DNA of 64,000 nucleotides from Flavobacteriaceae bacterium (GCA_029248405.1 JAQWJJ010000008.1:79066-143065), one strand, 5' to 3'. Shown: positions 49,060 to 59,388, counted from the first letter of the stretch. The notes: a model not told the origin generated them from the letters alone. Numbers and translations are program-made.

Positions 49060-49092
49060 ATAAAAAAAGCCTCCGAGTGGAGGCTTTTTTTA
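49060..49092. terminator. Bidirectional terminator
   Basis: The stem AAGCCTCC/GGAGGCTT with loop GAGT has A7 on the left and T7 on the right, between the ends of convergent lpdA and aroQ. Confidence 0.9.
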
Positions 49093-49506
49093 TTATATGG
49101 CCGCTAAGGCCAGTCGATAACTATCAAGGCCAAAACCTATGACAATACCTTTGGCATGAGGCGCTATATACGACTGATGCCGAAACGTTTCACGGGCAAA
49201 TGTATTAGAAATATGCACCTCAGTCACTGGAGACTCAATCCCTTTGACCGCATCTCCTATACCAATTGACGTGTGGGTATAAGCACCTGCGTTCAAAATA
49301 ATTGAATGGTAGCTAAAGCCAACCTCATGTAATTTGTCGATCAAAACACCTTCGATGTTCGATTGAAAATAAGACAGTGACAAATCCGGAAATGCCTCTA
49401 CCAATTGACTGAAGTAATCCTCAAAAGATTGACCACCATAAACCTCAGGCTCTCTTTTACCGAGTAAGTTCAAGTTGGGGCCGTTAATGATGATGACTTT
49501 TTTCAA
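49093..49506 (-). CDS. aroQ: 3-dehydroquinate dehydratase, type II
   Basis: 137 residues from a TTG start at 49506 (MKKVIIINGPNLNLLGKREP). No ATG exists in the right place. Family landmarks are the catalytic Tyr in PEVYGG, the SNIEGVLIDKLHE stretch, and ILNAGAYTHTS. It dehydrates 3-dehydroquinate in the shikimate pathway. It is the last gene of a reverse-strand run behind the SPFH protein. Confidence 0.95.
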   Translation of the reverse strand: MKKVIIINGPNLNLLGKREPEVYGGQSFEDYFSQLVEAFPDLSLSYFQSNIEGVLIDKLHEVGFSYHSIILNAGAYTHTSIGIGDAVKGIESPVTEVHISNTFARETFRHQSYIAPHAKGIVIGFGLDSYRLALAAI

Positions 49507-49519
49507 ATCTAAAATGGAC

Positions 49520-50335
49520 CTAATTATTTCCTAAGATCAGCGGTAAACCGCTATCTCCAGAACCTATCACAACCACTTTACTGTTGTTAGACTCTGACAA
49601 TTTTATGGTGGCCTCGATACCCTTGTCTTGTAGAATTTTATCCGTCAGAGACGCACTCAAAATTCTGTTGGCATCTGCCTTACCTTTGGCTTCGATTATT
49701 TGGCGTTCCGCCTCCTTCGATGCAGTGACCAAACGGAATTCATATTCTAGAGACTCCTGCTCCTGATTGAGCTTGCGCTCAATAGCATCTTTGATGGTCG
49801 CGGGAAGTGTCACATCACGCACCAGAACTTCGTTAAGTTGTACATATTGAGGCTCAACTATCTTTTTGGTCTCTGCATAAATCTCTTCTTGGATGGCATC
49901 TCGCTTAGACGAGTACAGTTGCTCTGGGGTATACTGCCCTACGACACTACGCGCAGCACTTCTAATGGCTGGCTGAATGATGCGTTCGAGATAATTCTGC
50001 CCTTTTTCTTGGTGCAAACGTCCTAACTCAGCGGTCACTGGCTTATACCAGACTGACGCGTCAATTTGGATTTCCAGACCGTTAGATGAAAGCACTCTCA
50101 TTTTCTCAAAAAGCTCTTGTTGACGTACTTCGTAAACAATGACCTTGTTCCAAGGCGCTACAAAATGAAATCCTTCGCCCAATGCAGGCTCTTCCGTTAC
50201 GACACCCCCATCAAAAGTACGGTATAATACTCCAGCCTCTCCAGACCCGATGGTCACCGCAGATTTAGCCAAAATAATGACGATAATGATGATTAAAGTG
50301 ATTGCAGGCACGCCCGCTTTTGGTAATTTTTCCAT
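49520..50335 (-). CDS. Prohibitin-like SPFH membrane protein
   Basis: 271 residues. One N-terminal membrane helix (about 10-32) is followed by a SPFH domain (EAGVLYRTFDGG, then RQQELFEKMRVLSSNGLEI). A coiled coil with ERKLNQEQESLEYEFRLV and ASKEAERQIIEAKGKADA comes next. Such proteins form large membrane rings that act as scaffolds or control FtsH-type proteases. It follows the VWA gene by 14 bases. Partner protease not in the window. Confidence 0.88.
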   Translation of the reverse strand: MEKLPKAGVPAITLIIIIVIILAKSAVTIGSGEAGVLYRTFDGGVVTEEPALGEGFHFVAPWNKVIVYEVRQQELFEKMRVLSSNGLEIQIDASVWYKPVTAELGRLHQEKGQNYLERIIQPAIRSAARSVVGQYTPEQLYSSKRDAIQEEIYAETKKIVEPQYVQLNEVLVRDVTLPATIKDAIERKLNQEQESLEYEFRLVTASKEAERQIIEAKGKADANRILSASLTDKILQDKGIEATIKLSESNNSKVVVIGSGDSGLPLILGNN

Positions 50336-50349
50336 GTTATTGATGTTTG

Positions 50350-52374
50350 TTATGTATATCCATTATATTTTCTCAGCCACCATTCGATAGCACTGCTCAA
50401 AATTAGTAAAACTAGAGCGTAATACCACTGAATAAGAGGTGTTGTTTTGGTTTCTACAACTTCTTTTTGAACAAATTGCTCAGAGTGCTTTAGGTGACTC
50501 AACAAATCCTGTACCTGATCAAGCATATAGGGTTGGCCGTGATTTTGAGCGGCCAAATAGGCCATGTTAGGCCACTCGGCAAAGCCCGAGTTGCTTTCCC
50601 GATTTATTGATAAAACACTGAATTTTCCAGATTTTTGGATCTCAGTACCTGGGACCAGTACACGATAATCATAATCACCTGCAGACAAATCATCTAAGGC
50701 CGCCATGTATTTTTGCCCCATTGGTGTCATTGGTCTTGTCTGGTAACGATCAGAGTCAAAAGCCTTAAGAGACAATTCCAGCACAGCGGATGTGCTTGGT
50801 TCATAGGCTGCATCAAAATATTGCGCCACTAACCGAGCGCCCGAAGATCTTTGATAAACAGGCTGTCGCTCTACGATCAAACGCTCATTAGAGCGGTCCA
50901 CGGCAAGATACTTAGCGGCACTCCCAACGAAGGCATCAAATAGCTCATACGATCGCTCTAAGCGATATGCCTCCCGGCGCCAAGACCAAAATCCACTGCC
51001 ATCCAAAAGAATCCAACGGCGATTGCCATCTTCATAAAAAGTCATGATCGGTTGATCAAGAGGATTGCCTTGAATATTAGCCTTGAGCAAGTCAGTATGT
51101 GGGCCAGATACAGAAACTGAGCCGATATCAGTTTTGAGTGGTGGTAATTCCGACCAACGCAGCCATGAGGCATCGAACAAATCAAACGATTCAGAGGCAG
51201 TCACCGTGACCTCATCAACCACCCCCAATTGATCTTTATAAAAAACCGGTTGACTACGATTCAAAAATGACCAATCTGTTTCAGATCCAGTCACCAACCA
51301 CATATTTCTATTTTGCGCTTGTATTGCCTCGATCAGTGGTGCAAAACGCCGATCAGGTTGGTAAAGCACATACAAATCTGGGGCAGATGTATCCTCCATG
51401 GCATCTTCTGGACTCGCAATAGTCACGTCGACGCGATTATTCGACGTCAAAGCCCGTTTTAACGCACCAAGATCCGGATGCTTTATAGAGGAAACCAACA
51501 CAATATTATCGGTGTCTTCAATTATGTCAATACCAAAAACAGCCTCATTATTGGTGAGATTTTCTTCGCCCGAAACACTACTCAACACAACACTATAAAT
51601 CGACTGGCCTAGCTGGTTTGCTGGCAATTCAGCGTTTAATAATTGAGATCTGATTTGTTTAGAAAAACTGATTTCTTGTTGCCAGATGACCTGATTGTCT
51701 TGCGTGATTTTGAGCAAGACGTTTTGAGGTTCATCAGACCCACTATAGTCCAGCAAGATTTCTACTGGGAACTTTTGCCCCAGTCTTGCATAGTGATTGG
51801 TGTAGATGCGCTCAATACTCAAATCGATTGGCGCAATTGTATCGCCCACCAAAACGGGATAAATCGGTGACTGCATGGGCAACTGACTGTATTGATAAGC
51901 CGGTCCATAGGTTTGCAATCCATCAGAAATCAAAATAATTGGGCCAAAATCGTCGATATGAATCGCCTCCATCTGGGCCAATGCCCCGCCAATATTTGTC
52001 TCTGTTTGGCCAAAGTAGGTCTGATCTCCCAAAAGCAGCTCTTGACCAAACCCCTGTAAGTATACATCAAACCTCTGCGTTAAATCTGCGTCATTTTTCC
52101 ACTGACTCATAAGCGACTTTACCGCCATTGAATCCGTGATGGATTCTGATTGATCTATCAAGACCTTGAGGGCTGGTTTTTCATAACGCACAACATCCTG
52201 ACTTATTTCTGGATTAATGAGCAAGAGCATGACCGCAAATAGTGATATGGATCTGAGGATGACAAGGAAATAGCGGGTTTTTGGCTTATCGTATCTTGCC
52301 CCTCTATACAGCCAAATGGACAGTAATATGGCTATAATCAAGGCGATAATAGTCCATATCAATTTTATCGTCAT
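50350..52374 (-). CDS. Membrane VWA/BatA-like protein
   Basis: 674 residues from the ATG at 52374 (a TTG at 52377 is also in frame). It has two N-terminal membrane helices (about 4-24 and 36-56), a large extracytoplasmic part that opens with a VWA-type ALKVLIDQSESITDS and IILISDGLQTYGP, and a C-terminal helix near 650. The first metal-site motif DxSxS is present as DQSES. The layout resembles aerotolerance (Bat)-type proteins, but no MoxR ATPase is nearby. It probably acts as an envelope scaffold with the adjacent SPFH protein. Confidence 0.8.
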   Translation of the reverse strand: MTIKLIWTIIALIIAILLSIWLYRGARYDKPKTRYFLVILRSISLFAVMLLLINPEISQDVVRYEKPALKVLIDQSESITDSMAVKSLMSQWKNDADLTQRFDVYLQGFGQELLLGDQTYFGQTETNIGGALAQMEAIHIDDFGPIILISDGLQTYGPAYQYSQLPMQSPIYPVLVGDTIAPIDLSIERIYTNHYARLGQKFPVEILLDYSGSDEPQNVLLKITQDNQVIWQQEISFSKQIRSQLLNAELPANQLGQSIYSVVLSSVSGEENLTNNEAVFGIDIIEDTDNIVLVSSIKHPDLGALKRALTSNNRVDVTIASPEDAMEDTSAPDLYVLYQPDRRFAPLIEAIQAQNRNMWLVTGSETDWSFLNRSQPVFYKDQLGVVDEVTVTASESFDLFDASWLRWSELPPLKTDIGSVSVSGPHTDLLKANIQGNPLDQPIMTFYEDGNRRWILLDGSGFWSWRREAYRLERSYELFDAFVGSAAKYLAVDRSNERLIVERQPVYQRSSGARLVAQYFDAAYEPSTSAVLELSLKAFDSDRYQTRPMTPMGQKYMAALDDLSAGDYDYRVLVPGTEIQKSGKFSVLSINRESNSGFAEWPNMAYLAAQNHGQPYMLDQVQDLLSHLKHSEQFVQKEVVETKTTPLIQWYYALVLLILSSAIEWWLRKYNGYT

Positions 52375-52407
52375 CAAGGCATTTTAGTTCTCGGCAAAAA
52401 AGCCGTA

Positions 52408-53154
52408 TTAAGTATACATTCCTCCGTCAATATGCAATACTTGACCCGTCATATAAGACGATAAATCGCTTCCTAAGTAAACACATGTATTGGCAATGTC
52501 CTGGGGTGTTCCACCGCGTTTGAGCGGGATGCCATCTCGCCAAGATTTGACAGTTTCCTCATCGAGTTTTGCAGTCATTTCTGTTTCAATAAACCCCGGA
52601 GCAATAACATTACATCTGATATTACGGGACCCTAATTCAAGAGCTACAGATTTAGAAAAACCAATGATTCCTGCTTTTGACGCTGCATAATTAGTTTGTC
52701 CTGCATTCCCCTGAACACCAACTATAGAGCTCATATTAATGATGCTCCCGTGGCGCTGCTTGAGCATGGTGCGCTGCACGGCTTTGGTCATGTTGAAAAC
52801 AGATTTTAAATTCACTTCAATCACTTGATCAAAATCGTCTTCGGATATCCTCATCAGCAAATTATCTTTTGTGATGCCGGCATTGTTGATCAAAATATCG
52901 ATTGAGCCAAAGTCGGCAAGAACTTGATCGACCAACTCCTGCGATTGCTCAAAGCTCGCAGCATTGCTTTTATAAGCCCTAACCGTGGTGCCTAATGCAC
53001 TGAGTTCACTTGCAAGCGCCTGAGCTGCTTCAGATGAAGAATTATAAGTGAACGCTACATGGGCTCCTTGTTTTGCGAAGACCTCAACGATGCCTTTGCC
53101 AATTCCTCGGCTTCCACCTGTAATGACTGCTACTTTGTTTTGCAATAATTTCAT
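52408..53154 (-). CDS. fabG: 3-oxoacyl-[ACP] reductase
   Basis: 248 residues from the ATG at 53154 (an in-frame TTG lies three codons upstream). The NADPH motif is TGGSRGIGKG near 11-20, with NNAG, the catalytic Ser in NMSSIVG and Tyr-x3-Lys in NYAASKAG. It reduces 3-ketoacyl-ACP in each round of fatty acid elongation. It lies between sucD and the VWA gene. Other fatty acid genes are not contiguous, apart from fabZ in the lpx cluster. Confidence 0.95.
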   Translation of the reverse strand: MKLLQNKVAVITGGSRGIGKGIVEVFAKQGAHVAFTYNSSSEAAQALASELSALGTTVRAYKSNAASFEQSQELVDQVLADFGSIDILINNAGITKDNLLMRISEDDFDQVIEVNLKSVFNMTKAVQRTMLKQRHGSIINMSSIVGVQGNAGQTNYAASKAGIIGFSKSVALELGSRNIRCNVIAPGFIETEMTAKLDEETVKSWRDGIPLKRGGTPQDIANTCVYLGSDLSSYMTGQVLHIDGGMYT

Positions 53155-53230
53155 GAGTTTCAATTTTATTTCAACTTATTTCTCAAATAGGCTCAAAAGA
53201 ATAAACAGCTATTTGGTCAATTTTTAGTCA

Positions 53231-54103
53231 TTATTTTAAAAGTGCTGCAACCTTCATTCCTATCTGAGCAGGAGAATCGACAACATGAATGCCACAAGAG
53301 GTCATTATTTTCTTCTTGGCTTGCGCTGTGTCATCACTACCGCCAACAATGGCTCCAGCGTGACCCATAGTGCGGCCTGCAGGTGCTGTTTCGCCCGCTA
53401 TGAAACCGATGACCGGCTTACTGCTTCCACTTTGTTGGTACCAATGTGCTGCATCGGCCTCAAGCTGTCCTCCTATCTCACCGATCATTACCACCGCATC
53501 TGTTTCTGGATCTTCGATCAATAATTCTAAAGCTTGTTTGGTCGTAGTGCCAATGATCGGGTCGCCACCTATGCCAATAGCTGTTGTGATGCCTAGTCCT
53601 TGCTTCACGACTTGATCTGCAGCCTCATACGTCAAAGTTCCTGACTTAGATACAATACCTACGCGGCCTTTCTTAAATACAAATCCTGGCATAATGCCCA
53701 CTTTTGCTTCACCAGGGGTAATGACTCCAGGACAATTGGGGCCAACAAGGCGGCAATCGCGGTCTTTGATATAATCAAAAGCCTTAATCATATCACCTAC
53801 GGGTATGCCCTCAGTAATGGTGATGATGACCTTAATTCCAGCTTCCGCAGCTTCCATGATGGCATCAGCAGCAAAAGCTCGTGTAACAAAAATAATACTG
53901 GTATCAGCACCAGTTTGAGCCACAGCATCTGCAACGGTGTTGAATACAGGTTTGTCCAGGTGTGTCTGGCCTCCTTTACCTGGAGTGACTCCTCCGACAA
54001 CATTGGTTCCATATTCAATCATTTGACCTGCATGGAAAGTCCCTTCACTCCCTGTAAATCCTTGAACAATAATCTTTGAATTTTTATTCACTAAAACACT
54101 CAT
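53231..54103 (-). CDS. sucD: Succinate-CoA ligase subunit alpha
   Basis: 290 residues. The CoA-binding Rossmann start is [20 protein letters not shown], and the phosphorylated His is in [10 protein letters not shown] near 247. It forms or uses succinyl-CoA in the TCA cycle together with SucC, which is not in the window. The split from sucC is usual in flavobacteria as far as I recall. A -7 box lies in the 89-base gap upstream. Confidence 0.96.
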   Translation of the reverse strand: MSVLVNKNSKIIVQGFTGSEGTFHAGQMIEYGTNVVGGVTPGKGGQTHLDKPVFNTVADAVAQTGADTSIIFVTRAFAADAIMEAAEAGIKVIITITEGIPVGDMIKAFDYIKDRDCRLVGPNCPGVITPGEAKVGIMPGFVFKKGRVGIVSKSGTLTYEAADQVVKQGLGITTAIGIGGDPIIGTTTKQALELLIEDPETDAVVMIGEIGGQLEADAAHWYQQSGSSKPVIGFIAGETAPAGRTMGHAGAIVGGSDDTAQAKKKIMTSCGIHVVDSPAQIGMKVAALLK

Positions 54104-54138
54104 GGTGCGGTATCAATTTAATGGTTAATTTCGTGTGC

Positions 54139-54146
54139 CAAAGGTA
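54139..54146 (-). promoter_or_regulatory. -7 box for sucD
   Basis: The reverse-strand sequence is TACCTTTG (TAnnTTTG), 36 bases before the sucD start. Confidence 0.45.
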
Positions 54147-54192
54147 ATCGATTAAGGCCTTTTAGAAAAGAAAGAAAGAAACTACTTTTTGG

Positions 54193-54579
54193 TCAAACAG
54201 GTTGCCAATTTGGTGCACTTGCTGGTTGACTCATCATGGAGCCTTTAACAATTTTTGAGTCGCTGACTTCCCAAATGGCCATAAAATGAGAGATGGCCAG
54301 TTCTTCGTCTGGATTTTCGATGGTTCTGGCATAATACGTGCAGCGCACAGCAACACTTTGGCCCTCTTTAACCATATGGGTCACTTCTGCACGCAAGTCT
54401 TCATAGGTCTTATTGATTTCTTTAAAAAATTGATCCAATGCCTCGAACCCCATTTTGACACGGCCTTCACTACTGTGCCAAGTCAGGTCTAGATCCTTAC
54501 TGAAAAAGCGACTAACGATTTCCGGGTCCTCTATCACAGGGGCATTGTAAAAAGCTTTAATTAATTTTTTTGGTCCCAT
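54193..54579 (-). CDS. NTF2-like (SnoaL-type) small protein
   Basis: 128 residues with a cone-shaped alpha+beta NTF2 layout. An N-terminal helical part (KKLIKAFYNAPVIEDPEIV) precedes the strand WHSSEGRVKMGFEALDQFF, and three later strands carry VAVRCTYYARTIEN and FMAIWEVSDSKIVKG. The fold hosts many unrelated activities, so no reaction can be given. Its start lies 1 base after the LpxD-like gene, and it is probably cotranscribed with it. Confidence 0.78.
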   Translation of the reverse strand: MGPKKLIKAFYNAPVIEDPEIVSRFFSKDLDLTWHSSEGRVKMGFEALDQFFKEINKTYEDLRAEVTHMVKEGQSVAVRCTYYARTIENPDEELAISHFMAIWEVSDSKIVKGSMMSQPASAPNWQPV

Positions 54580-54580
54580 T

Positions 54581-55519
54581 CTATTTATTTTTTTTTAACT
54601 CCTCGATCAATTCTGGTATCTGACGAATTGCTGCCATTTCTCGATATTTCTTTCTAAATTCTTCAGCCGGCGTCCCGTAATAGGTCTTGCCCCCTTCTAA
54701 TGATTTACTGATTCCACTCTGGGCATAAATCACAGCCCCTTTACCAATTGTTATGGCACTTGTGATGCCGGCTTGCCCCCAAATGGTGACCTGATCTTCG
54801 ATGACCACACAACCAGCAATGCCAGTTTGTGCCGCAATCAGGCATTTTGCACCGATTACGGTATCATGCCCCACATGGACTTGATTGTCAATTTTAGAGC
54901 CATTACCAATAATAGTATCCCCACTTACACCTCTGTCAATAGTACATAAGGCACCAAGGTCTACGTCATTTTCTATCACAACGCGGCCGCTACTTTTGAG
55001 TTGATCATACCCCTGGGGTCTATTTTTGTAATAAAACGCATCGGCACCAATAACAGTTCCAGAGTGAATCGTGACGCGATCACCAATGACACAGTGGTCA
55101 TAAATCACCACATTAGGGTGTATCACACAATTTTTGCCAATAGTCACTTGGTTGCCAATAAAGGCGCCAGGCTGGACAATGGTCCCTGCTCCGATATGAG
55201 CCGATGGCGCACTTAAGACTTCTGCGGGCTCAAAAGGCCTGAATCGTTCCTTAAGTTTATTAAAATCTCTAAATGGATCATCAGAAATAATCAGCGCCTT
55301 TCCGTCTGGGCAGTCCACCTTTTTGTTGATCATGACAATAGTTGCTGCTGAGGTCAGTGCTTTATCATAATACTTCGGGTGATCAACAAAAACGATATCT
55401 CCGGGAGTGACCACATGAATTTCGTTAAAACCTGCGACAGGGAAGTCCGGCGGACCGACATAATCACATTCTAATAATTCTGCTATAGCAGACAAGGACT
55501 GAATTTCTGAAAATTTCAC
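54581..55519 (-). CDS. LpxD-like hexapeptide-repeat N-acyltransferase (second copy)
   Basis: 312 residues from a GTG start at 55519. Left-handed beta-helix repeats run from about 100 to 265, and the motif VHVGHDTVIGAKCLIAAQTG contains the catalytic-type His. It is shorter than the true LpxD (342 residues) at 58360-59388 and differs widely, so it is a paralogue and not a recent duplicate. It may acylate a different amino sugar or set an alternative acyl chain in lipid A. It lies after efp behind an intrinsic terminator, so it must have its own promoter. Confidence 0.85.
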   Translation of the reverse strand: MKFSEIQSLSAIAELLECDYVGPPDFPVAGFNEIHVVTPGDIVFVDHPKYYDKALTSAATIVMINKKVDCPDGKALIISDDPFRDFNKLKERFRPFEPAEVLSAPSAHIGAGTIVQPGAFIGNQVTIGKNCVIHPNVVIYDHCVIGDRVTIHSGTVIGADAFYYKNRPQGYDQLKSSGRVVIENDVDLGALCTIDRGVSGDTIIGNGSKIDNQVHVGHDTVIGAKCLIAAQTGIAGCVVIEDQVTIWGQAGITSAITIGKGAVIYAQSGISKSLEGGKTYYGTPAEEFRKKYREMAAIRQIPELIEELKKNK

Positions 55520-55540
55520 AGGCTCTATTTCACAGCAAAA

Positions 55541-55580
55541 TAAAAAAAATCCTGCTTTGAACTGGTCAAAACAGGATTAA
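55541..55580 (-). terminator. Terminator of the lpx-efp unit
   Basis: AATCCTG and CAGGATT, with an inner TTTGA/TCAAA pairing around ACTGG (55548-55578), form a strong hairpin followed on the reverse strand by eight T. It lies about 20 bases past the efp stop. Confidence 0.88.
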
Positions 55581-55600
55581 TTTTAAAAGATCTTAAAACA

Positions 55601-56167
55601 CTAGTCCTTCACACGTTCTTGATACTGAGCTTTGTCTGTGTCTACCTTTATTTTATCCCCTTCGTTAATGAAAAGTGGCACATTAACTCTAGCGCCTGTC
55701 TCTAGAGTTGCGGGCTTTGTGGCGTTTGTAGCAGTGTTGCCTTTTAGCCCCGGCTCAGTTTCGGTCACCTCCAAAATCACGTGAGCCGGCATGTCCACAG
55801 ACAGTGGCATTTGATCTTCGGAGTTGATAATGACCGTAACGACCTCACCCTCCTTCAATAATTCCGGGCGGTCTAATGTGCTCTCTGGTAATTGAATTTG
55901 AGTATAATCTTCTGTATTCATGAAGTGATACGCATCTCCCTCGCTGTACAGGTACTGAAACTTATGAGTCTCTACACGGACGTCTTCAATTTTATGTCCT
56001 GCAGAAAAGGTGTTGTCAATGACTTTGCCCGTTGTCACACTTTTGAGCTTTGTCCGCACAAAAGCTGGGCCTTTACCTGGCTTAACGTGCAAAAATTCAA
56101 TAATTTTAAAAATGTCATGATTATACTTAATGCATAATCCTTTTCTGATGTCCGACGTATTTGCCAT
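55601..56167 (-). CDS. efp: Elongation factor P
   Basis: 188 residues, the normal size, with three OB-type beta-barrels. The tip loop has Lys32 in KPGKGPAF, the residue modified in many bacteria. The C-terminus carries GARVNVPLFINEGDKIKVD. EF-P relieves ribosomes stalled on proline runs. It is placed 14 bases after lpxA, inside the lipid A operon, and ends at a terminator. The genes for its modifying enzyme are not seen here. Confidence 0.97.
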   Translation of the reverse strand: MANTSDIRKGLCIKYNHDIFKIIEFLHVKPGKGPAFVRTKLKSVTTGKVIDNTFSAGHKIEDVRVETHKFQYLYSEGDAYHFMNTEDYTQIQLPESTLDRPELLKEGEVVTVIINSEDQMPLSVDMPAHVILEVTETEPGLKGNTATNATKPATLETGARVNVPLFINEGDKIKVDTDKAQYQERVKD

Positions 56168-56181
56168 TGATGTTTTTGGTT

Positions 56182-56964
56182 TTAGTTCTGAAAATAGCCC
56201 TTCATGATCCCGCGCTTAGAATTCTTGATGAATTGCAGGATCTCATCACGCTCTGGAGTGGCTTCCATTTCTGCCTCTATGATTTGGGCTGCTTGAGTAT
56301 TGTTATAATTTTTTTGATATAAAATTCTGTAAATCGCCTGAATTTGACGGATTTGGTCCGAGTCATAACCTCTGCGGCGCAATCCAATGGAATTGATCCC
56401 CACATAGGACAGAGGCTCACGTGCTGCTTTAGCAAAAGGAGGGACATCTTTCCGTACCAGAGATCCTCCTGTAACAAAAGCGTGGTTTCCGATCATACAA
56501 AATTGATGTACTGCTGTCATACCGGCCAATACGACATGATCCCCTACCGTGATGTGGCCAGCCAAAGTACTGCTATTAGAAAAAATACAATAGTCGCCAA
56601 CAACACAATCGTGCGCAATATGACAATAAGCCATGATGAGACAGTTTTTACCCACTACTGTTTTGCCACGATCGACAGTACCTCTATTGACCGTAACATA
56701 CTCGCGGATCGTTGTGTTATCTCCGATCTCCGCAGTAGTTTCTTCGTCTTGGAACTTAAGGTCTTGAGGAATGGCCGAAATTACTGCTCCTGGGAAAATA
56801 TTACAGTTTTTACCAATTCTGGCTCCCTCCATGATCGTCACATTAGAACCAATCCAGGTTCCTTCGCCAATAACGACGTTATTATGGATCGTAGTAAAGG
56901 GTTCTATCACCACGTTTTTGGCGATTTTCGCGCCCGGATGGACATATGCTAAGGGTTGGTTCAT
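56182..56964 (-). CDS. lpxA: UDP-GlcNAc O-acyltransferase LpxA
   Basis: 260 residues of left-handed beta-helix with hexapeptide repeats. The catalytic His is in the stretch [16 protein letters not shown] near residues 115-125. The C-terminal helices include [15 protein letters not shown]. It starts lipid A synthesis by putting a 3-hydroxyacyl chain on UDP-GlcNAc. The ATG overlaps the lpxC-fabZ stop by 4 bases (ATGA). Confidence 0.96.
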   Translation of the reverse strand: MNQPLAYVHPGAKIAKNVVIEPFTTIHNNVVIGEGTWIGSNVTIMEGARIGKNCNIFPGAVISAIPQDLKFQDEETTAEIGDNTTIREYVTVNRGTVDRGKTVVGKNCLIMAYCHIAHDCVVGDYCIFSNSSTLAGHITVGDHVVLAGMTAVHQFCMIGNHAFVTGGSLVRKDVPPFAKAAREPLSYVGINSIGLRRRGYDSDQIRQIQAIYRILYQKNYNNTQAAQIIEAEMEATPERDEILQFIKNSKRGIMKGYFQN

Positions 56965-58370
56965 GAGAGGTTTTTGGTTTTGACAATCTGCGCCATTAAT
57001 TCGGCTTCAGTGACTAATCGATCATTGGCATAAGCCTTTCCTGCCATATGAACAATGCCCCGACGAATCGGTGTGACCAGTTCTAATTGAAAAACTAAGG
57101 TATCTCCAGGGTTGACCTGATGCTTGAACTTGACATTGTTTATTTTCATGAAAAAAGTCAAGTAATTCTCAGGATCTGGCACAGTGCTTAAAGCCAATAT
57201 ACCTCCAGTTTGCGCCATAGCCTCTACGATAAGAACACCAGGCATTACTGGTGCTCCCGGAAAGTGCCCCACAAAAAAGGGCTCATTCATCGTCACATTC
57301 TTAAGACCAACAACGTAATCGTCGCCCATCTCTAGTATCTTATCAACAAACAAAAATGGTGGTCGGTGCGGCAACATTTCCATAATGGCATTCACATCCA
57401 ATGCTGGTGTTTTATGCACATCAAATTTTGGTATTCTGTTGCGCTTTTGTGCCTTGATGATTTGGGCCATTTTTTTGGCAAATTGGGTATTGACATAATG
57501 ACCAGGCTTATTGGCTATAACTTTACCCCTGATGCGGGTGCCGACAAGCGCAAGGTCTCCTATAACATCCAAGAGCTTGTGACGTGCAGCCTCATTTGGA
57601 TGATGCAATGTAAGATTGTCCAAAATGCCATTAGATTTCACAGAAATCTTGTCTTTATTGAAGGCTTTCCTGAGCTTTTCCATTGTGCTTTCAGACAACT
57701 CTTTATCGACGTAGACAATAGCATTATTCAGGTCTCCACCTTTGATCAGTCCGTGCTCCAAAAGCATTTCTATCTCATGCAAGAAACTAAAAGTACGAGA
57801 ATTAGAAATCTCTGTTTTGAAATCAGAAATGGTCGAAAGTGTAGCATTTTGCGTGCCTAATATTTTCGTGCCAAAATCAACCATCGTCGTGACTTGATAT
57901 TCCTCTGCAGGAATGACAGTAATCTCACTGCCAGTTTCCGGGTCTATGAATGAAATCACCTCCTCTATAATGAATTCTTCACGCTCTTCGTCTTGGGTGA
58001 CGATACCCGCTGCTTCAATGGCTTCAATAAAATATTTGGAGGAGCCATCCATGATTGGCGGCTCCGGTGCATTGAGTTCTAAGATGCAGTTGTCAATCTC
58101 CATACCCACTAGCGCAGCCAAAACGTGCTCCGATGTCTGGATCTTTATGCCTTCCTTATCGAGGTTTGTACCGCGTTGGGTGTTCACCACATAATTAACG
58201 TCTGCCTCAACTACTGGTGCATCCGCTAAATCAATCCGTACAAATTTAAAGCCATGATTGACCGGTGCTGGCTTAAGGGTAAGGGTAACATCCATTCCTG
58301 TATGCAGACCAACGCCTGTCAAAGAAATGTCTTTTCCAATGGTTTGCTGTTTTGTCACTTTAAGACTCAT
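56961..58370 (-). CDS. lpxC: Bifunctional LpxC deacetylase / FabZ dehydratase
   Basis: 469 residues from the ATG at 58370, overlapping the lpxD stop by 11 bases. LpxC (1-310) shows the zinc His in [10 protein letters not shown] and [14 protein letters not shown]. FabZ (about 320-469) shows [14 protein letters not shown] with its catalytic His, and [18 protein letters not shown] with the catalytic Glu. The first half deacetylates UDP-3-O-acyl-GlcNAc; the second dehydrates 3-hydroxyacyl-ACP, the acyl donor of the same pathway. The fusion is known in Bacteroidota and sets both enzymes at equal dose. Confidence 0.97.
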   Translation of the reverse strand: MSLKVTKQQTIGKDISLTGVGLHTGMDVTLTLKPAPVNHGFKFVRIDLADAPVVEADVNYVVNTQRGTNLDKEGIKIQTSEHVLAALVGMEIDNCILELNAPEPPIMDGSSKYFIEAIEAAGIVTQDEEREEFIIEEVISFIDPETGSEITVIPAEEYQVTTMVDFGTKILGTQNATLSTISDFKTEISNSRTFSFLHEIEMLLEHGLIKGGDLNNAIVYVDKELSESTMEKLRKAFNKDKISVKSNGILDNLTLHHPNEAARHKLLDVIGDLALVGTRIRGKVIANKPGHYVNTQFAKKMAQIIKAQKRNRIPKFDVHKTPALDVNAIMEMLPHRPPFLFVDKILEMGDDYVVGLKNVTMNEPFFVGHFPGAPVMPGVLIVEAMAQTGGILALSTVPDPENYLTFFMKINNVKFKHQVNPGDTLVFQLELVTPIRRGIVHMAGKAYANDRLVTEAELMAQIVKTKNLS

Positions 58371-59388
58371 TTGCGCTTCTTTTTTCCATCTCATAAAGAC
58401 GGTTCACTATTTTGGGTAAATTTTTAAAATGTACGTAGCTTTTACTGTAGTCGCCATAAGTAAAAGCAGGAGTTCCCTGCAGCACCTCATGGTCTTTTAC
58501 TGACCGACCGATGCCACTTTGGGCTTGAATTTTGACGTGATTTCCGATGGTCACATGCCCAACGATACCCACCTGTCCTCCTATCATGCAGTGCTCACCA
58601 ATTTTAGTCGAGCCCGCTATGCCTGTTTGCGCGGCAATAACCGTGTTCTTGCCAATTTCAACATTGTGCGCAATCTGGATTTGATTGTCCAATTTAACCC
58701 CTTGTCTAATGATCGTCGATCCGAGGGTGGCACGGTCTATTGTCGTTCCTGCGCCAATGTCAACATTGTGCTCAATAACAACATTACCGATTTGCGGCAC
58801 CTTGTCGTACTGCCCATTGTCATTTGGGGCAAAACCAAAACCATCAGCCCCAATTACCGCACCACTATGGATGACCGTATGATGACCGATTTGAGTTTCT
58901 GAGTAAATCTTGGTGCCTGCAAAGATCACCACATGATCACCTATTACCACATTATCTCCGATATAAACATTGGGATAAATCTTGACGTTGTCGCCAATAG
59001 AAACGTTTTCGCCGATATAGGCAAAAGCGCCAATGTAACAGTCACTGCCATATTGGGCATTCTCTGCAACAAAAATCGGTGCCTCGATTCCGACTTTTTT
59101 CATTTTCACCTCATTGTAATAAGCCAAAAGTCGAGAGAAAGCACTGTAGGCATCCTCTACCCGAATCAGTGTGGTACTGACAGGTTGTTCTAGTTTGAAA
59201 TCATTACTGACTATCGTAACAGACGCCTTTGTATCGTATATATAGTTAGTATACTTGGGATTCGCTAGGAATGTCAAGCTGCCCTGAGTCCCCTCTTCTA
59301 TTTTTGCTAGACTTGATACCGTGACATCTCCATCTCCTTCTACGGTCCCTTCTAGGATTCCTGCAATTTGGTCAGCTGTAAATTCCAT
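58360..59388 (-). CDS. lpxD: UDP-3-O-acyl-glucosamine N-acyltransferase LpxD
   Basis: 342 residues. The N-terminal uridine-binding domain (1-100) contains [19 protein letters not shown]. The beta-helix (about 105-320) contains [20 protein letters not shown] with the catalytic His. The C-terminal helix has [19 protein letters not shown]. It adds the second 3-hydroxyacyl chain in lipid A synthesis. It is the first gene of the lpxD-lpxC/fabZ-lpxA-efp unit, with a -7 box just before it. Confidence 0.95.
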   Translation of the reverse strand: MEFTADQIAGILEGTVEGDGDVTVSSLAKIEEGTQGSLTFLANPKYTNYIYDTKASVTIVSNDFKLEQPVSTTLIRVEDAYSAFSRLLAYYNEVKMKKVGIEAPIFVAENAQYGSDCYIGAFAYIGENVSIGDNVKIYPNVYIGDNVVIGDHVVIFAGTKIYSETQIGHHTVIHSGAVIGADGFGFAPNDNGQYDKVPQIGNVVIEHNVDIGAGTTIDRATLGSTIIRQGVKLDNQIQIAHNVEIGKNTVIAAQTGIAGSTKIGEHCMIGGQVGIVGHVTIGNHVKIQAQSGIGRSVKDHEVLQGTPAFTYGDYSKSYVHFKNLPKIVNRLYEMEKRSANES

